Part shown: positions 1 to 8,234 of the stretch, in pieces
Layout: each line of letters starts with the position of its first letter
Numbering within the stretch: the first letter of the stretch is position 1
Assembly (NCBI GenBank): GCA_047638815.1
Contig: JBLIMR010000035.1
Coordinates: forward strand, 1 to 27,955
Reading direction: 5' to 3'
Length of the DNA stretch: 27,955 bases
Source: JAJRRH01 sp047638815
Lineage (GTDB): Bacteria > Bacteroidota > Bacteroidia > Flavobacteriales_D > JABDKJ01
Program-made: the position numbers and the translations under genes
The notes under the pieces: model-generated
Seen by the model: only the letters and a program-made list of their open reading frames with translations
Told to the model about the DNA's origin: nothing
Database searches by the model: none

Positions 1-1458
1 ATGAATGATATTCATCCCATGGATGATTTCGATCCAAATAAAACGGTTCAATGTGTCAGGTTACGTGTTGAAGTGGATAATGGTTTAACCTCAAGTTTGG
101 GAGGAAATGCTGCAGCGGTGAATTATGTATCTGGTCTCTTTAATGAGGTGTTTACTATATATGCAAATGATAATATCGATTTGGTTATTTCTGAAGTAAT
201 TGTTTGGGAAGGATCAAGTCCATACAGTGGCAACTCAAGTAGCATTTTGAATCAAATGGATAACAGTACATCCAATGCTGACCTAACCACCTTGCTGTCA
301 ACACAAGGTGGAGGAGGGGTGGCATGGTTAAGCGGATTGTGTTCGAATAATTTCGGAGTAAATTTCAGTAGTGTTGATGGATTTTACGGCAATGTGCCTA
401 CATATTCATGGGATGTTAACGTAGTAGCGCATGAGATTGGGCATAATCTTTCATCTAAACATACCCATGCGTGTGCCTGGAATGGAAACAATACAGCGAT
501 CGATGGGTGTGGTGCAAATGCAGGTTATTCTGAAGGATGTTCTGGCTCTAATCCTTCATCCGGAGGGACCATTATGAGCTACTGTCACCTGACGAGTGTT
601 GGGGTGAATTTCAATCTAGGTTTTGGGCCTCAGCCTTCACAAAGAATTAGAAGCTATATTGACAATTCTACATGTCTCGGTACAAGCTGTGGATCAGAAG
701 CAACTTGTGATGATGGTATACAAAATGGGACTGAAACAGGTATTGACTGTGGTGGCACCGATTGCCCTTCATGCCCATCAACCGACTTGGAGTTAACACT
801 GAAAACTTACCTCCAAGGTCCATATGATGAAACGTCATCACAAATGATAGACGAATTGAGGTCGGAAGGACTCTTGCCACTGACCGAACCATACTCAAGT
901 TTAGGTTATACTGTCCCAAGTGTTTCAACTAATATGGTGGTATTAGGAGTAACTGGAAATAATGCAATTATTGATTGGATCCTTGTAGAACTGCGAGATG
1001 GATCAGATCCTACAAATGTATTAGCTACTCAGGCGGCTTTGCTACAGAGTGATGGTGATATAGTTAATACCAATGGAGAAACGCTCACGTTTGATGATAT
1101 TGGGGAATCTAGCTTTTACGTTGCTTTACGACACAGAAACCACATGGGAGTAAGAACTGCTGCCGCCCAATCTATCGTTGGTGGAATATCCTTCGATTTT
1201 ACAAATACTGCTAGTGAATTGTTTGGTGTTGATCCAATGTTCTTATTTACAGATGTAAGAACGATGTACTCCGCCAATGCCAACGGTGATAATCAGATTA
1301 ACATCGTTGATGAAAACTTATTTTGGGTAATACAAAATGGATCTGCTTACAATTACATATTATCCACGGCCGATTTTAATTTGGATGGTGCTATAAATTC
1401 CGTAGATAAAATCGCGCATTGGAGAATTAATAATTCAGTAGTCGAACAGTTAGATTAA
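1..1458 (+). CDS. Secreted M12-type zinc metallopeptidase with dockerin-like tail (5' partial)
   Basis: The reading frame is open from the first base, so the true start, signal peptide and propeptide are probably upstream of the window. Residues ~15-230 form a reprolysin/ADAM-like (M12B) catalytic domain. The zinc site is HEIGHNLSSKH (His144, Glu145, His148, His154), followed by the Met-turn motif GGTIMSYC. The family consensus HExxHxxGxxH has Gly where this protein has Ser151. Cys-rich segments follow, including a CDDGIQNGTETGIDCGG motif at ~238-258 that is common in Bacteroidota secreted proteins. The last ~65 residues contain two dockerin-like calcium-loop repeats (NANGDNQINIVD and DFNLDGAINSVD). 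No T9SS CTD is present at the C terminus. Expected role: extracellular proteolysis. The family is clear; the substrate is unknown. Confidence 0.85.
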   Translation: MNDIHPMDDFDPNKTVQCVRLRVEVDNGLTSSLGGNAAAVNYVSGLFNEVFTIYANDNIDLVISEVIVWEGSSPYSGNSSSILNQMDNSTSNADLTTLLSTQGGGGVAWLSGLCSNNFGVNFSSVDGFYGNVPTYSWDVNVVAHEIGHNLSSKHTHACAWNGNNTAIDGCGANAGYSEGCSGSNPSSGGTIMSYCHLTSVGVNFNLGFGPQPSQRIRSYIDNSTCLGTSCGSEATCDDGIQNGTETGIDCGGTDCPSCPSTDLELTLKTYLQGPYDETSSQMIDELRSEGLLPLTEPYSSLGYTVPSVSTNMVVLGVTGNNAIIDWILVELRDGSDPTNVLATQAALLQSDGDIVNTNGETLTFDDIGESSFYVALRHRNHMGVRTAAAQSIVGGISFDFTNTASELFGVDPMFLFTDVRTMYSANANGDNQINIVDENLFWVIQNGSAYNYILSTADFNLDGAINSVDKIAHWRINNSVVEQLD

Positions 1459-1480
1459 GTCTCTATTCTGTGTAATATTT

Positions 1481-1513
1481 AAAGGTCAAAAGTGTTTCGC
1501 TCTTGACCTTTTT
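1481..1513 (+). terminator. Rho-independent terminator of the metallopeptidase gene
   Basis: The stem AAAGGTCAAAAG pairs with CTCTTGACCTTT (one mismatch) around a short loop and is followed by a T run. It starts 23 bases after the metallopeptidase stop codon. Confidence 0.8.
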
Positions 1514-1637
1514 CATTTAAATATTATTAGCTCCGCTTGTATAAATATAAAAATTAGGAAATACTTATTTTTAATTTTGCATTGAAATTATATCCCTCAA
1601 GTAATGATCTGAAAAGTACTTCCTTACATCTTAGCCT

Positions 1638-1940
1638 TTCAATTACTGGATTTTCGCAACAGGCTGGGTTAGATGGAATCATATTTTTGGGGAAAATCTT
1701 TTCTCAAACCTTTTATTGATATATAGTGATTTCGATTATTTCTTAGGAACGGAGGATGGTGAGGATGGCTTTCAGTGGGAGTCAAATATTAAAGATGTTT
1801 CCGCGAAGTTGGACTTTAGTTATTTTGCCAACTCCAATAATTCCTTAAAGTTTGGATACCAGATTATTTATTGGACATTTGTTCCTGGAATTGTGGATTC
1901 TTTGGAGCTTCTTCGTTCAGCGCTAAGTCTGTCATTATAA
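1638..1940 (+). pseudogene. Decayed TonB-dependent receptor fragment
   Basis: One frame from ~1638 to the stop at 1940 encodes beta-barrel strands with the residues RWNHIFGENLFSN, IYSDFDYFLG, KLDFSYFANSNNSLKFGYQ and TFVPGIVDS. From family knowledge, these match the RWNHxFxxKLFSN / LKFG / FxPG strand pattern inside SusC-like or CarboxypepD_reg-containing TonB-dependent outer-membrane receptors. Such receptors are normally ~800-1000 residues. Here there is no signal peptide, plug or C-terminal barrel strand, and the ATG at 1716 lies inside the conserved stretch. I read this as a remnant of a deleted receptor gene. The sequence after GIVDS no longer resembles the family. It converges with the TonB-like gene on the opposite strand. 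Confidence 0.65.
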
Positions 1941-1957
1941 CAGAATAGAAAGTTCAG

Positions 1958-2368
1958 CTATATCTTTTTTGGAACGTAGGTGTAAACAACTTCAAATCCT
2001 TGAGATATATTTTCATTTGATTTCTCAAGAGGCTTAGCGTCTTTCTTTTTCGGTTTCGGTAGCGTGAAGTGTATTTTGATTTTTTTATGATATGTTACAC
2101 GTGTCTTCCTTCTTTTAGTCACGAAAAATTTTAGCATTCGTACTATGCGGATCGCTTCTTCATCACAGCCATGACCAAGCTTTTTCTTAAGTCTGGTCCT
2201 AGCAACACTACCTTTGCCATCTATGTCTATACGGACTATTACAAGGCCTTCTACTTTGTTTTTTAAGGCCTCACTGGGATATGCCAAGTTTTCTTTAATA
2301 AAGAGTGCGAGGGCTTTTCTCCCTCCAGGATAAACAGGTTTTTTAGGTAATTTATCTCCAGGCTCCAT
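1958..2368 (-). CDS. Small TonB C-terminal-domain protein
   Basis: The protein is ~136 residues from the ATG at 2368. A TTG at 2377 in the same frame is the only other start before an upstream stop. The core has the TonB_C pattern: PVYPGGRKALALFIKENLAYP, then EGLVIVRIDIDGKGSV, LGHGCDEEAIRIVRMLKF and a final KIKIHFTLP strand. In TonB this domain sits in the periplasm and contacts TonB-dependent receptors or peptidoglycan. The usual N-terminal membrane anchor and Pro-rich linker are missing, and no signal peptide is visible. It may therefore be a truncated tonB-like gene that is no longer functional. A second frame overlapping the 5' end (2263-2466) has a hydrophobic stretch that could be frameshifted remains of an anchor, but this is speculative. 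Confidence 0.6.
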   Translation of the reverse strand: MEPGDKLPKKPVYPGGRKALALFIKENLAYPSEALKNKVEGLVIVRIDIDGKGSVARTRLKKKLGHGCDEEAIRIVRMLKFFVTKRRKTRVTYHKKIKIHFTLPKPKKKDAKPLEKSNENISQGFEVVYTYVPKKI

Positions 2369-2446
2369 GCTATGCAAAGTGCAAAAAATATCGTTTCAAG
2401 TAAAGACGAAATCGGAATGTTGTAAACTAGTTGGATGTGTTGAGTA

Positions 2447-2517
2447 AAACGCACCTTCCGTCCCAATGAGCTTATTGGACGGAAGGCACTTTATAGTACG
2501 AATAAATCTGAAAAATC
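2447..2517. repeat. Hairpin repeat copy 1 (related to 2687-2757)
   Basis: The inverted repeat CCTTCCGTCC / GGACGGAAGG is a perfect 10-bp stem around a loop containing CAATGAGCTTATT. It is followed by TAAATCTGAAAAA on the plus strand. The same layout recurs 240 bases to the right. Read on the minus strand, it ends as a hairpin with a short T stretch (GCGTTTTAC), so it may be a weak terminator. Confidence 0.6.
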
Positions 2518-3143
2518 CATACTATACATTACTTAAATGTTTTTGAGGGTCGTGGTAACTCAACCATGCTCAATGAATTGGCCAAATATATGCACAAAGA
2601 ATAGACTGATTGGTCGTGTTCGTTACAATTTTAAAATTAAATATAAACAACTAATTTTATAAGAGACATCAATATTGAGGGTAAAAAAAAGCACCTTCCA
2701 TCTCAATGAGCTTAAATTGATAGAAGGTGCAACAAAGTATAAATAAATCTGAAAAAATATACACTTCGTACTTCTATTTAAAGTTTATACTAAGGGAAGA
2801 AGCCAACCTCAGTGTCTTAGTTTTTTTTACGATCCTATCTTAATGAAATTTAAAATTTGCTCATTGATAAGATCGTGGTAATCAAGACTATGCTCAATAG
2901 CTATCTTAAATTACTGAGATAAAGGTATGAAATTTATTACGGAAAGAAATTAATAATTTACTTTTTTGATTTAAATCAATTTGGTGGACGCAATTGATGG
3001 TAAATGAATGATTTATGTGTTTTAAACATATGTTCTTAGAATGAACATAACCACAATTCTTGAAAATAAAATGTATAATGAAGTCCTTATTGATCAGATT
3101 TGGGTGCAAACTTAATTCTAATCTTAAGAAAATTAATTGAAAA
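2518..3143. other. AT-rich intergenic region, no supported protein gene
   Basis: Apart from hairpin copy 2, this stretch has only short frames with non-ATG starts and biased, low-complexity translations. A second pair of similar segments is visible: TCGTGGTAACTCAACCATGCTCAAT near 2550-2574 and TCGTGGTAATCAAGACTATGCTCAAT near 2871-2896. Each lies to the right of one hairpin repeat, which suggests duplication of a larger unit. No tRNA- or rRNA-like sequence was recognised. Confidence 0.4.
2687..2757. repeat. Hairpin repeat copy 2, terminator-like on the minus strand
   Basis: GCACCTTCCATC pairs with GATAGAAGGTGC (one mismatch) around a loop that shares TCAATGAGCTTA with copy 1. The flanking AATAAATCTGAAAAA is also shared. 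On the minus strand the stem is followed directly by eight T residues, which makes a good intrinsic terminator. No convincing protein-coding gene lies just upstream on that strand, so the terminated transcript may be noncoding. Confidence 0.6.
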
Positions 3144-3161
3144 CGATAATAGATATTATCG
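3144..3161 (-). terminator. Possible weak terminator after the RNase D-like gene
   Basis: CGATAATA and TATTATCG are perfect inverted arms separated by two bases, immediately after the stop codon of the RNase D-like gene. On the minus strand GTTTTC follows. The stem is AT-rich, so termination may be inefficient. Confidence 0.35.
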
Positions 3162-3162
3162 C

Positions 3163-4326
3163 CTAAAGTTGAAATTTAGTTAAGTCCATGTTTAGTTCAA
3201 TTGCGTATTTGGCGAATAATCTTTTCTTATATTCTGGGATGGATAAACCGCCATTTGTAATGATGTCTGCAATCAGTTTATTTGAGAGGATGAAGGTTGA
3301 AGCGTTTAAGCCATAATCTCTTTTAACTAGACTTTGAATAGGCTTAAAGTACTCCTTCTTCAGGGCTTCAATTTTTTTCTTTAGATCCATATGTTCGACA
3401 TAATTTATGCGATCCAATTTATTCTTGGCCCATTTAGTTTTGGATAGATTTTGAGCTTCATTTTCTGCTTCTTCATATATGTTCAAGAGCTCATCTTTGA
3501 CAACCTGATTTTTTAGTGAACGATGAGCACCTTTTTTCAAATCCCACTCTTCAAGGATCGTTTTATTATGAACCATATCCTTTATGAAATTTGTGTCCAT
3601 TACTTGGAAACTAGGCCTATTAATTTTTTTAGCATTAACCTCTCTTTGACCAAGTAGCTTTTGATAAATATGCCATTGAAATTCTGTGAAGCCTTTTTTG
3701 TCTTTCTCTTTTATAAACGCTTTGGAATAATCAATTTCGAATTTCATTGTGTCAAAAAAAGCATTTTCTTCATCGATCCATTCAATCATGCTCTTTTCAC
3801 CTGCCCTTGTATTTAGGACTTCCCTTAAAGCTAAAAGATATTGGACATCGCCTGCGGCATAAACGGTTTGTGCGCTTGTTAATGGACGTGTAAACCAGTT
3901 GCTAAGTTGTGCGGATTTTGCAATTTCAAGATCTAGAACTTCGTTTAAGTATCTACTTAGAGATCCCGGTTCAAAGTCAAGTAATTTTGTCGCAATGTTT
4001 AAATCATAGATGTTTTTAGGAAAACAAGAAAGGGAATTTAGTAATCTTAAATCTTCACCAAAAGCAAAAACGACTTTCTCAATTTCTGGATCTTCAAGGA
4101 GGGGAAATATTTGCTTATAATCCATTTCTTTCACCAATGGATCAATGAGATAGGAGGTAGCTCCTGCCTGAATTTGAATTAAGCAGATGTTAAAGCCATA
4201 TCGATGGAGGTTTTTATCAAATTCCAAATCCAATGCAATCTGTTCATTTGAGCTAATCTCCGCAATGCAGCTTTTCAGTAAATCATTTGTATTTATATAT
4301 TTTATCTCCATACTACTTCCTTCCAT
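3163..4326 (-). CDS. RNase D-like 3'-5' exonuclease (DEDDy, HRDC)
   Basis: The protein has 387 residues, close to the usual ~370-390 for RNase D. The DEDDy exonuclease domain spans ~6-190. The Exo I motif is LDLEFD (Asp33, Glu35), Exo II has Asp92 in FGEDLRLL, and Exo III is YAAGDVQYL (Tyr156, Asp160), so all catalytic positions are present. An HRDC-type helical domain follows at ~212-290 (WHIYQKLLGQREVNAKKINRP...). The C-terminal third is helical and less conserved. In bacteria this family trims 3' ends of tRNA precursors and other structured RNAs using two metal ions. The start may be the internal ATG at 4311 (MEIKYINT), which has an AAGGAAG sequence six bases upstream. The family is secure; rnd orthology is probable. 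Confidence 0.88.
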   Translation of the reverse strand: MEGSSMEIKYINTNDLLKSCIAEISSNEQIALDLEFDKNLHRYGFNICLIQIQAGATSYLIDPLVKEMDYKQIFPLLEDPEIEKVVFAFGEDLRLLNSLSCFPKNIYDLNIATKLLDFEPGSLSRYLNEVLDLEIAKSAQLSNWFTRPLTSAQTVYAAGDVQYLLALREVLNTRAGEKSMIEWIDEENAFFDTMKFEIDYSKAFIKEKDKKGFTEFQWHIYQKLLGQREVNAKKINRPSFQVMDTNFIKDMVHNKTILEEWDLKKGAHRSLKNQVVKDELLNIYEEAENEAQNLSKTKWAKNKLDRINYVEHMDLKKKIEALKKEYFKPIQSLVKRDYGLNASTFILSNKLIADIITNGGLSIPEYKKRLFAKYAIELNMDLTKFQL

Positions 4327-4399
4327 TTTATATTGAAAAATGGCTCCAAAAAATTATAAATAACCGAAAAGTGAACACTTAATCTATAATTCAAGTCGC

Positions 4400-6094
4400 T
4401 TAAGCTTTTTTAAGTTCGCGCAACATTGATTTCAATTCATCCAGTTTTTCTTTATCTCGTTTAAGCTTTTTGTTTACAGCATCAAGCATTGAGCCACCTC
4501 CACTTTTAGAGGTATTAAAGAAACCAAGATTATTTTCAGTCTGGAGAATAGATGATTGTAACTCCTGAATTTGTGTTTTAATTTTTCTCTGTTCAAATTC
4601 TATTGCCTTTGCGGGATCTTTTTGATCCATCAAACTGCCAATTCTATTCTGAAATCTAATTTTAGTTTTTTCTGATTTATCTAGTTTAAGTTGATCATAT
4701 TTTTGATCCAATGTGTCCTTGTAAGCATTATAAACTGAATCTTTTTTACTAAAAGGTATGTAACCAATATCCTGCCATCTGCTTGAAAATTCGCGCAATG
4801 AAGTAACATCGGCACCTATATTACCCGACAGAGCAAATTCCTTTAATTCCTTTACTATACCTTCTTTTTTGACAAGATTTTCTTTTTCACGATCTTCTTT
4901 GCCTGCAAAGAATGCTGATTTAGCATTGAAAAAATGGTCCAATTGCGAACGAAAAGTCTTCCAAAGCACATTTTCTTTACGAGGATTAGTTGACCCAGCA
5001 TTTTTCCAATCACTTTGTAATCTTAATACCGCCTTAGTGGAGTCCTTCCAATCTGTACTTTCTTTTAATATTTCAGCTTGACGTATTAGTTCGTTCTTCT
5101 TCTCCTCAACTAGCAGGTTAGCGGAGGACAATTGGTTGTAAAATGCTTTCTTTGCATTGTAGAATTTGTCGCATTCACCTCGAAATTCTTTCCAAACGGC
5201 TTCATTGTTTTCACTAGCACCAATACTCTTCCATAGCTTTTGAACCTCTACTATTTTGTCAGCAGATTTTCTCCATTGACCGGTTGATTTATTTTCGAAT
5301 TCACCGATGGTTTTTATTTTGGCAATAAGTTCTTGTTTTTTCACGAGATTATCGTGAGATTTTTCCCTTAGGTCACTGTAGTGCTTGTCGATTCTATTCA
5401 ATATGGATCGAGCACTAGTCCAAAACTCTTCTCTAAGTGTATTCCAACTTTCTTCATAGGTCATTCCTATGTTATCCCATTCCTTTATTAATTCGCGTAT
5501 TTGAGTATTCTGCTTGTTTATTGACTTTTCCTTGGTAAGTAATTTTACCTGTTCAATAATTTGACTCTTGCGATCTTGATTTCTTTTCTTGTCGTGATCA
5601 GCTAGCTCTTTATATATTTTTATGTTGTAATAAAAACTCTCTCGAAGTCTGCTATATTCACTTTGTATTCTGTGGAAAGAATCTGAGGGGACTTCGCCAA
5701 TTTTACCCCACTTATCTTGAAGATTGTTAAAAGTAACAAAAGCCTTTCCAATATTTTCTTCTTCACTAATTAACGACCGAAGTTCTTCAATAACAGCTTC
5801 CTTAAGTTTTTGATTGACCTTTTGCTCTTCTCTCCTCTTTTCAGCATTAAATTTCTTTTGCTTAAACGAGAAGCTTTCCGCTAATTCTTCCAAAAGTAAA
5901 TCTATCTCTTCTTTTTTAGGGATAAATGGATCTTCCTCTGTCGAGTCTCCAGTATGAAGACCTAACAAGACTTGATCTTGATCTTTAATGATTTTTTTGT
6001 AGGATTTATAGGCGCCTGCTCCGGCATCAACTATGTTTTTAAGCTCTTCTTGTTCTAGTGCTTCTGTGAGGATAGAAAGAATTTCAGTCTTCAT
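4400..6094 (-). CDS. DUF349-repeat coiled-coil protein
   Basis: The 564-residue protein is charged and almost fully helical. At least five DUF349 repeats are visible, each with a W-x-x-IG core followed by an aromatic helix: DKWGKIGEVP at ~127, KEWDNIGMTYEE at ~205, KLWKSIGASENN at ~287, SDWKNAGSTNP at ~363 and SRWQDIGYIPF at ~436. The C terminus is a coiled coil (~490-564) rich in Lys/Glu. There is no signal peptide or membrane segment, so it should be cytoplasmic. Proteins of this size with tandem DUF349 are common in Bacteroidota, but their role is not established. It lies 73 bases upstream of the RNase D-like gene in the same direction, so co-transcription is possible. Confidence 0.85.
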   Translation of the reverse strand: MKTEILSILTEALEQEELKNIVDAGAGAYKSYKKIIKDQDQVLLGLHTGDSTEEDPFIPKKEEIDLLLEELAESFSFKQKKFNAEKRREEQKVNQKLKEAVIEELRSLISEEENIGKAFVTFNNLQDKWGKIGEVPSDSFHRIQSEYSRLRESFYYNIKIYKELADHDKKRNQDRKSQIIEQVKLLTKEKSINKQNTQIRELIKEWDNIGMTYEESWNTLREEFWTSARSILNRIDKHYSDLREKSHDNLVKKQELIAKIKTIGEFENKSTGQWRKSADKIVEVQKLWKSIGASENNEAVWKEFRGECDKFYNAKKAFYNQLSSANLLVEEKKNELIRQAEILKESTDWKDSTKAVLRLQSDWKNAGSTNPRKENVLWKTFRSQLDHFFNAKSAFFAGKEDREKENLVKKEGIVKELKEFALSGNIGADVTSLREFSSRWQDIGYIPFSKKDSVYNAYKDTLDQKYDQLKLDKSEKTKIRFQNRIGSLMDQKDPAKAIEFEQRKIKTQIQELQSSILQTENNLGFFNTSKSGGGSMLDAVNKKLKRDKEKLDELKSMLRELKKA

Positions 6095-6184
6095 AATATA
6101 AAGTAGATTTCTCAGAACATCTGATGGAGTTACATCATGTACTGATAGATATCAATTTTTCAGGTTCAATAAGTGTTATTATCA

Positions 6185-6200
6185 ATTGTAAATTTACAAT
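6185..6200. promoter_or_regulatory. Perfect 16-bp palindrome upstream of the DUF349 gene
   Basis: ATTGTAAATTTACAAT is its own reverse complement. It lies in the 141-base gap between the PAS-sensor stop and the DUF349 start codon, ~90 bases before that start. It could be a dimeric repressor site; an AT-rich chance palindrome cannot be excluded. Confidence 0.3.
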
Positions 6201-6235
6201 CTGTTTACCTATCACGCAAGGGAATTCACTAAATT

Positions 6236-7372
6236 TTAAGTAGATTTAATATTTAGTTTGGTCGAGACTTCTTTTAGATTGAGCTGAGATTTTAGATTCA
6301 TCAACTCTGTTATGTCCTGATCAATAAAAATAATCGTATTAACTTCTTTCTCAATCAGGACGGGGTTGACCATGGTTTCTGCCCAGAATTCTAAGCCATT
6401 AGTGTCCATACTTCTTGTCTCGTAGGTGAAGATCTCTTTGAACGAGTTAGCATTCTTAATGATATTCCCAATGTTTTTATTTCTACTCACCTTATTCAGG
6501 GACAGTCCAATGAAGCTCCCTAGTTCTGTTTTTGAATAGTTGTTTTTGGTTTTGTAACTATCATTAATCCACAAGATAATCCCCTTATTGTCAGTTATTA
6601 ATATGAGGTCTTTGGATGTTTTGGCAATCAATGAAAGCATATGTAAATCCTTATTTTTATCCGCTAGTTGCTCACTTATATTTTGTGATTCCTCAAGTCT
6701 AGATGAAATTAAGTTTCTGTTTTGTTTTAAACTGCGAATGAAAAAATATCCCAATAGGATATAAATGGATAACAGTATGCTAATGTTTAGTACGAGTGCA
6801 TTGTTCATCTCTGTTAAAAATGGACTCGTTGGGGCCGATAATTGCAAATAGGCCAAATTCTTATTATCTGAGTTAGTTAGAGGTGAAATAATATATGACC
6901 TACTTAAATCATTGTTGATTTCAGCATTGAAAAGAGTCAAAGAAGAAAGCGTGTTGTCCATAAGTCCTGATCGATCTTTAAATCCATCACCATAGGGATA
7001 TACTTCCTCCGTACTAATAAGATTTACAAGTGACCCATTGGATAACTCTCTTACGATTCGAATTTCACACGCATCAATATCTAGGACTTCGAGATCAGAA
7101 TTCAACTTTTGCGTTAATTCATTATACTCCGGCATTGCAACTATATTCGGATCTGGAAACATGAATTCCCTATCCAAAATTTGCGCCAAGTCTCCTCGAT
7201 CTATTTGAATGGAGATCAATTCCACCTGCTTTTCAAGAAACATATGATATGATGCTTGAGCATCGGAGCTTTTGTCAAAATAGAATATAACAATAATTGC
7301 AAAGGATAATGCAATCAAAGTTCCGTATAAGAACTTGAGTGATAAACTAATTCCGTTTTTTGTGTATTTCAT
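6236..7372 (-). CDS. Membrane PAS-domain sensor without output domain
   Basis: The 378-residue protein starts with a membrane segment (~11-32, LSLKFLYGTLIALSFAIIVI). An extracytoplasmic region follows (~33-190), then a second membrane helix (~191-212) and a coiled-coil linker (~213-245, SRLEESQNISEQLADKNKDL). A PAS domain lies at ~246-355 (DLILITDNKGIILWINDSY ... AETMVNPVL ... FIDQDITELMNLKSQL). The topology is that of a sensor histidine kinase or diguanylate cyclase. The protein stops ~20 residues after the PAS domain, with no H-box, ATPase, GGDEF or HTH domain, and the next 141 bases cannot encode one. It could be a truncated kinase, or a sensor that signals through a partner. The ligand is unknown. 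Confidence 0.75.
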   Translation of the reverse strand: MKYTKNGISLSLKFLYGTLIALSFAIIVIFYFDKSSDAQASYHMFLEKQVELISIQIDRGDLAQILDREFMFPDPNIVAMPEYNELTQKLNSDLEVLDIDACEIRIVRELSNGSLVNLISTEEVYPYGDGFKDRSGLMDNTLSSLTLFNAEINNDLSRSYIISPLTNSDNKNLAYLQLSAPTSPFLTEMNNALVLNISILLSIYILLGYFFIRSLKQNRNLISSRLEESQNISEQLADKNKDLHMLSLIAKTSKDLILITDNKGIILWINDSYKTKNNYSKTELGSFIGLSLNKVSRNKNIGNIIKNANSFKEIFTYETRSMDTNGLEFWAETMVNPVLIEKEVNTIIFIDQDITELMNLKSQLNLKEVSTKLNIKST

Positions 7373-7460
7373 AGCGATTGAATAAACATCAATTAATATA
7401 ACTGATCTGTATACGCTATTCTAACCGGAAAGTTACCAATTCTGTACTACGAGGGGTATT

Positions 7461-8225
7461 CTAGGTCGTCTTTTTGAAAGATTTTATTGCATTTCTCGTA
7501 AAGTCAGAAAGTACTAGTTTGCCACTCACTTCCGCTCGTTTTTCTAATAAATCATCCCATGATTCAGCCCCTACCCAACTAATTTTTTTTATGCCTTCAA
7601 GAGCTTCTGGATTAGATTTGGAAAGTGTTGAAGCTAGCTTATTAGCAGCACTCATCATATCATCCATCGATTCATATATTTCAGCATATAAGCCTTTCTC
7701 TCTGGCCCAATTTGCAGTTTTCCATTCGGTGGCATTAATTGCCAACTGGGACATGCTTGACATGCCAATTTTACGAGCTACAGCAGGTCCCACAACAAAT
7801 GGACCAATACCTACCGCCAATTCACTTAGTTTAACCGAGGCGAATTTTGTAGCCAAAGTATAATCACATGCTGATGCTATGCCTACGCCTCCTCCCACAG
7901 CCTTACCTTGGACACAACCAACGATTACTTTGGGACATTTCCTCATTGCATTGATCACTCTTGCAAAACCCATGAAAAACTCTTTCCCCACCTCGAAGTT
8001 GTCAATAGCAACTAATTCATCAAATGATGCCCCAGCACAAAATGTGCGATCGCCAAAACTTTTGAGTAAAATAACTTTAATCTCATCGTTTTCACCAGCA
8101 GACGTTATGCAATCTTTTAATGCTCTTAGTATATTGCTGGGTAATGCATTGCTTTTTGGATGGCCAAAAGTAATTTCAGCAATACCATCTGAGATATTAA
8201 TTTTCACTTCTCCTTCTGATTTCAT
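7461..8225 (-). CDS. Enoyl-CoA hydratase/isomerase family protein
   Basis: The 254-residue crotonase-fold protein has the usual family length. The oxyanion-hole elements are FCAGASFDEL (~62-71) and GKAVGGGVGIASACDYTLA (~107-125). One catalytic Glu is in SELAVG (Glu135). The region of the second classical hydratase Glu reads GPFVVGPAVARKIG, not the GTIPGAGGTQRL of crotonase. It may therefore be an isomerase or a specialised hydratase, such as the PaaF/PaaG or methylglutaconyl types. It begins nine bases after the paaZ stop on the same strand, so the two are almost certainly co-transcribed and translationally close. In that context a beta-oxidation step of phenylacetyl-CoA catabolism is the best guess, but the substrate is not proven. 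Confidence 0.8.
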   Translation of the reverse strand: MKSEGEVKINISDGIAEITFGHPKSNALPSNILRALKDCITSAGENDEIKVILLKSFGDRTFCAGASFDELVAIDNFEVGKEFFMGFARVINAMRKCPKVIVGCVQGKAVGGGVGIASACDYTLATKFASVKLSELAVGIGPFVVGPAVARKIGMSSMSQLAINATEWKTANWAREKGLYAEIYESMDDMMSAANKLASTLSKSNPEALEGIKKISWVGAESWDDLLEKRAEVSGKLVLSDFTRNAIKSFKKTT

Positions 8226-8234
8226 AAAGTTTGA

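Noticed and set aside
2906..3109. 67-codon minus-strand frame in the AT-rich gap
   Set aside because: It starts with TTG, has no recognisable motif, and its composition reflects AT-rich DNA. Not supportable as a gene.
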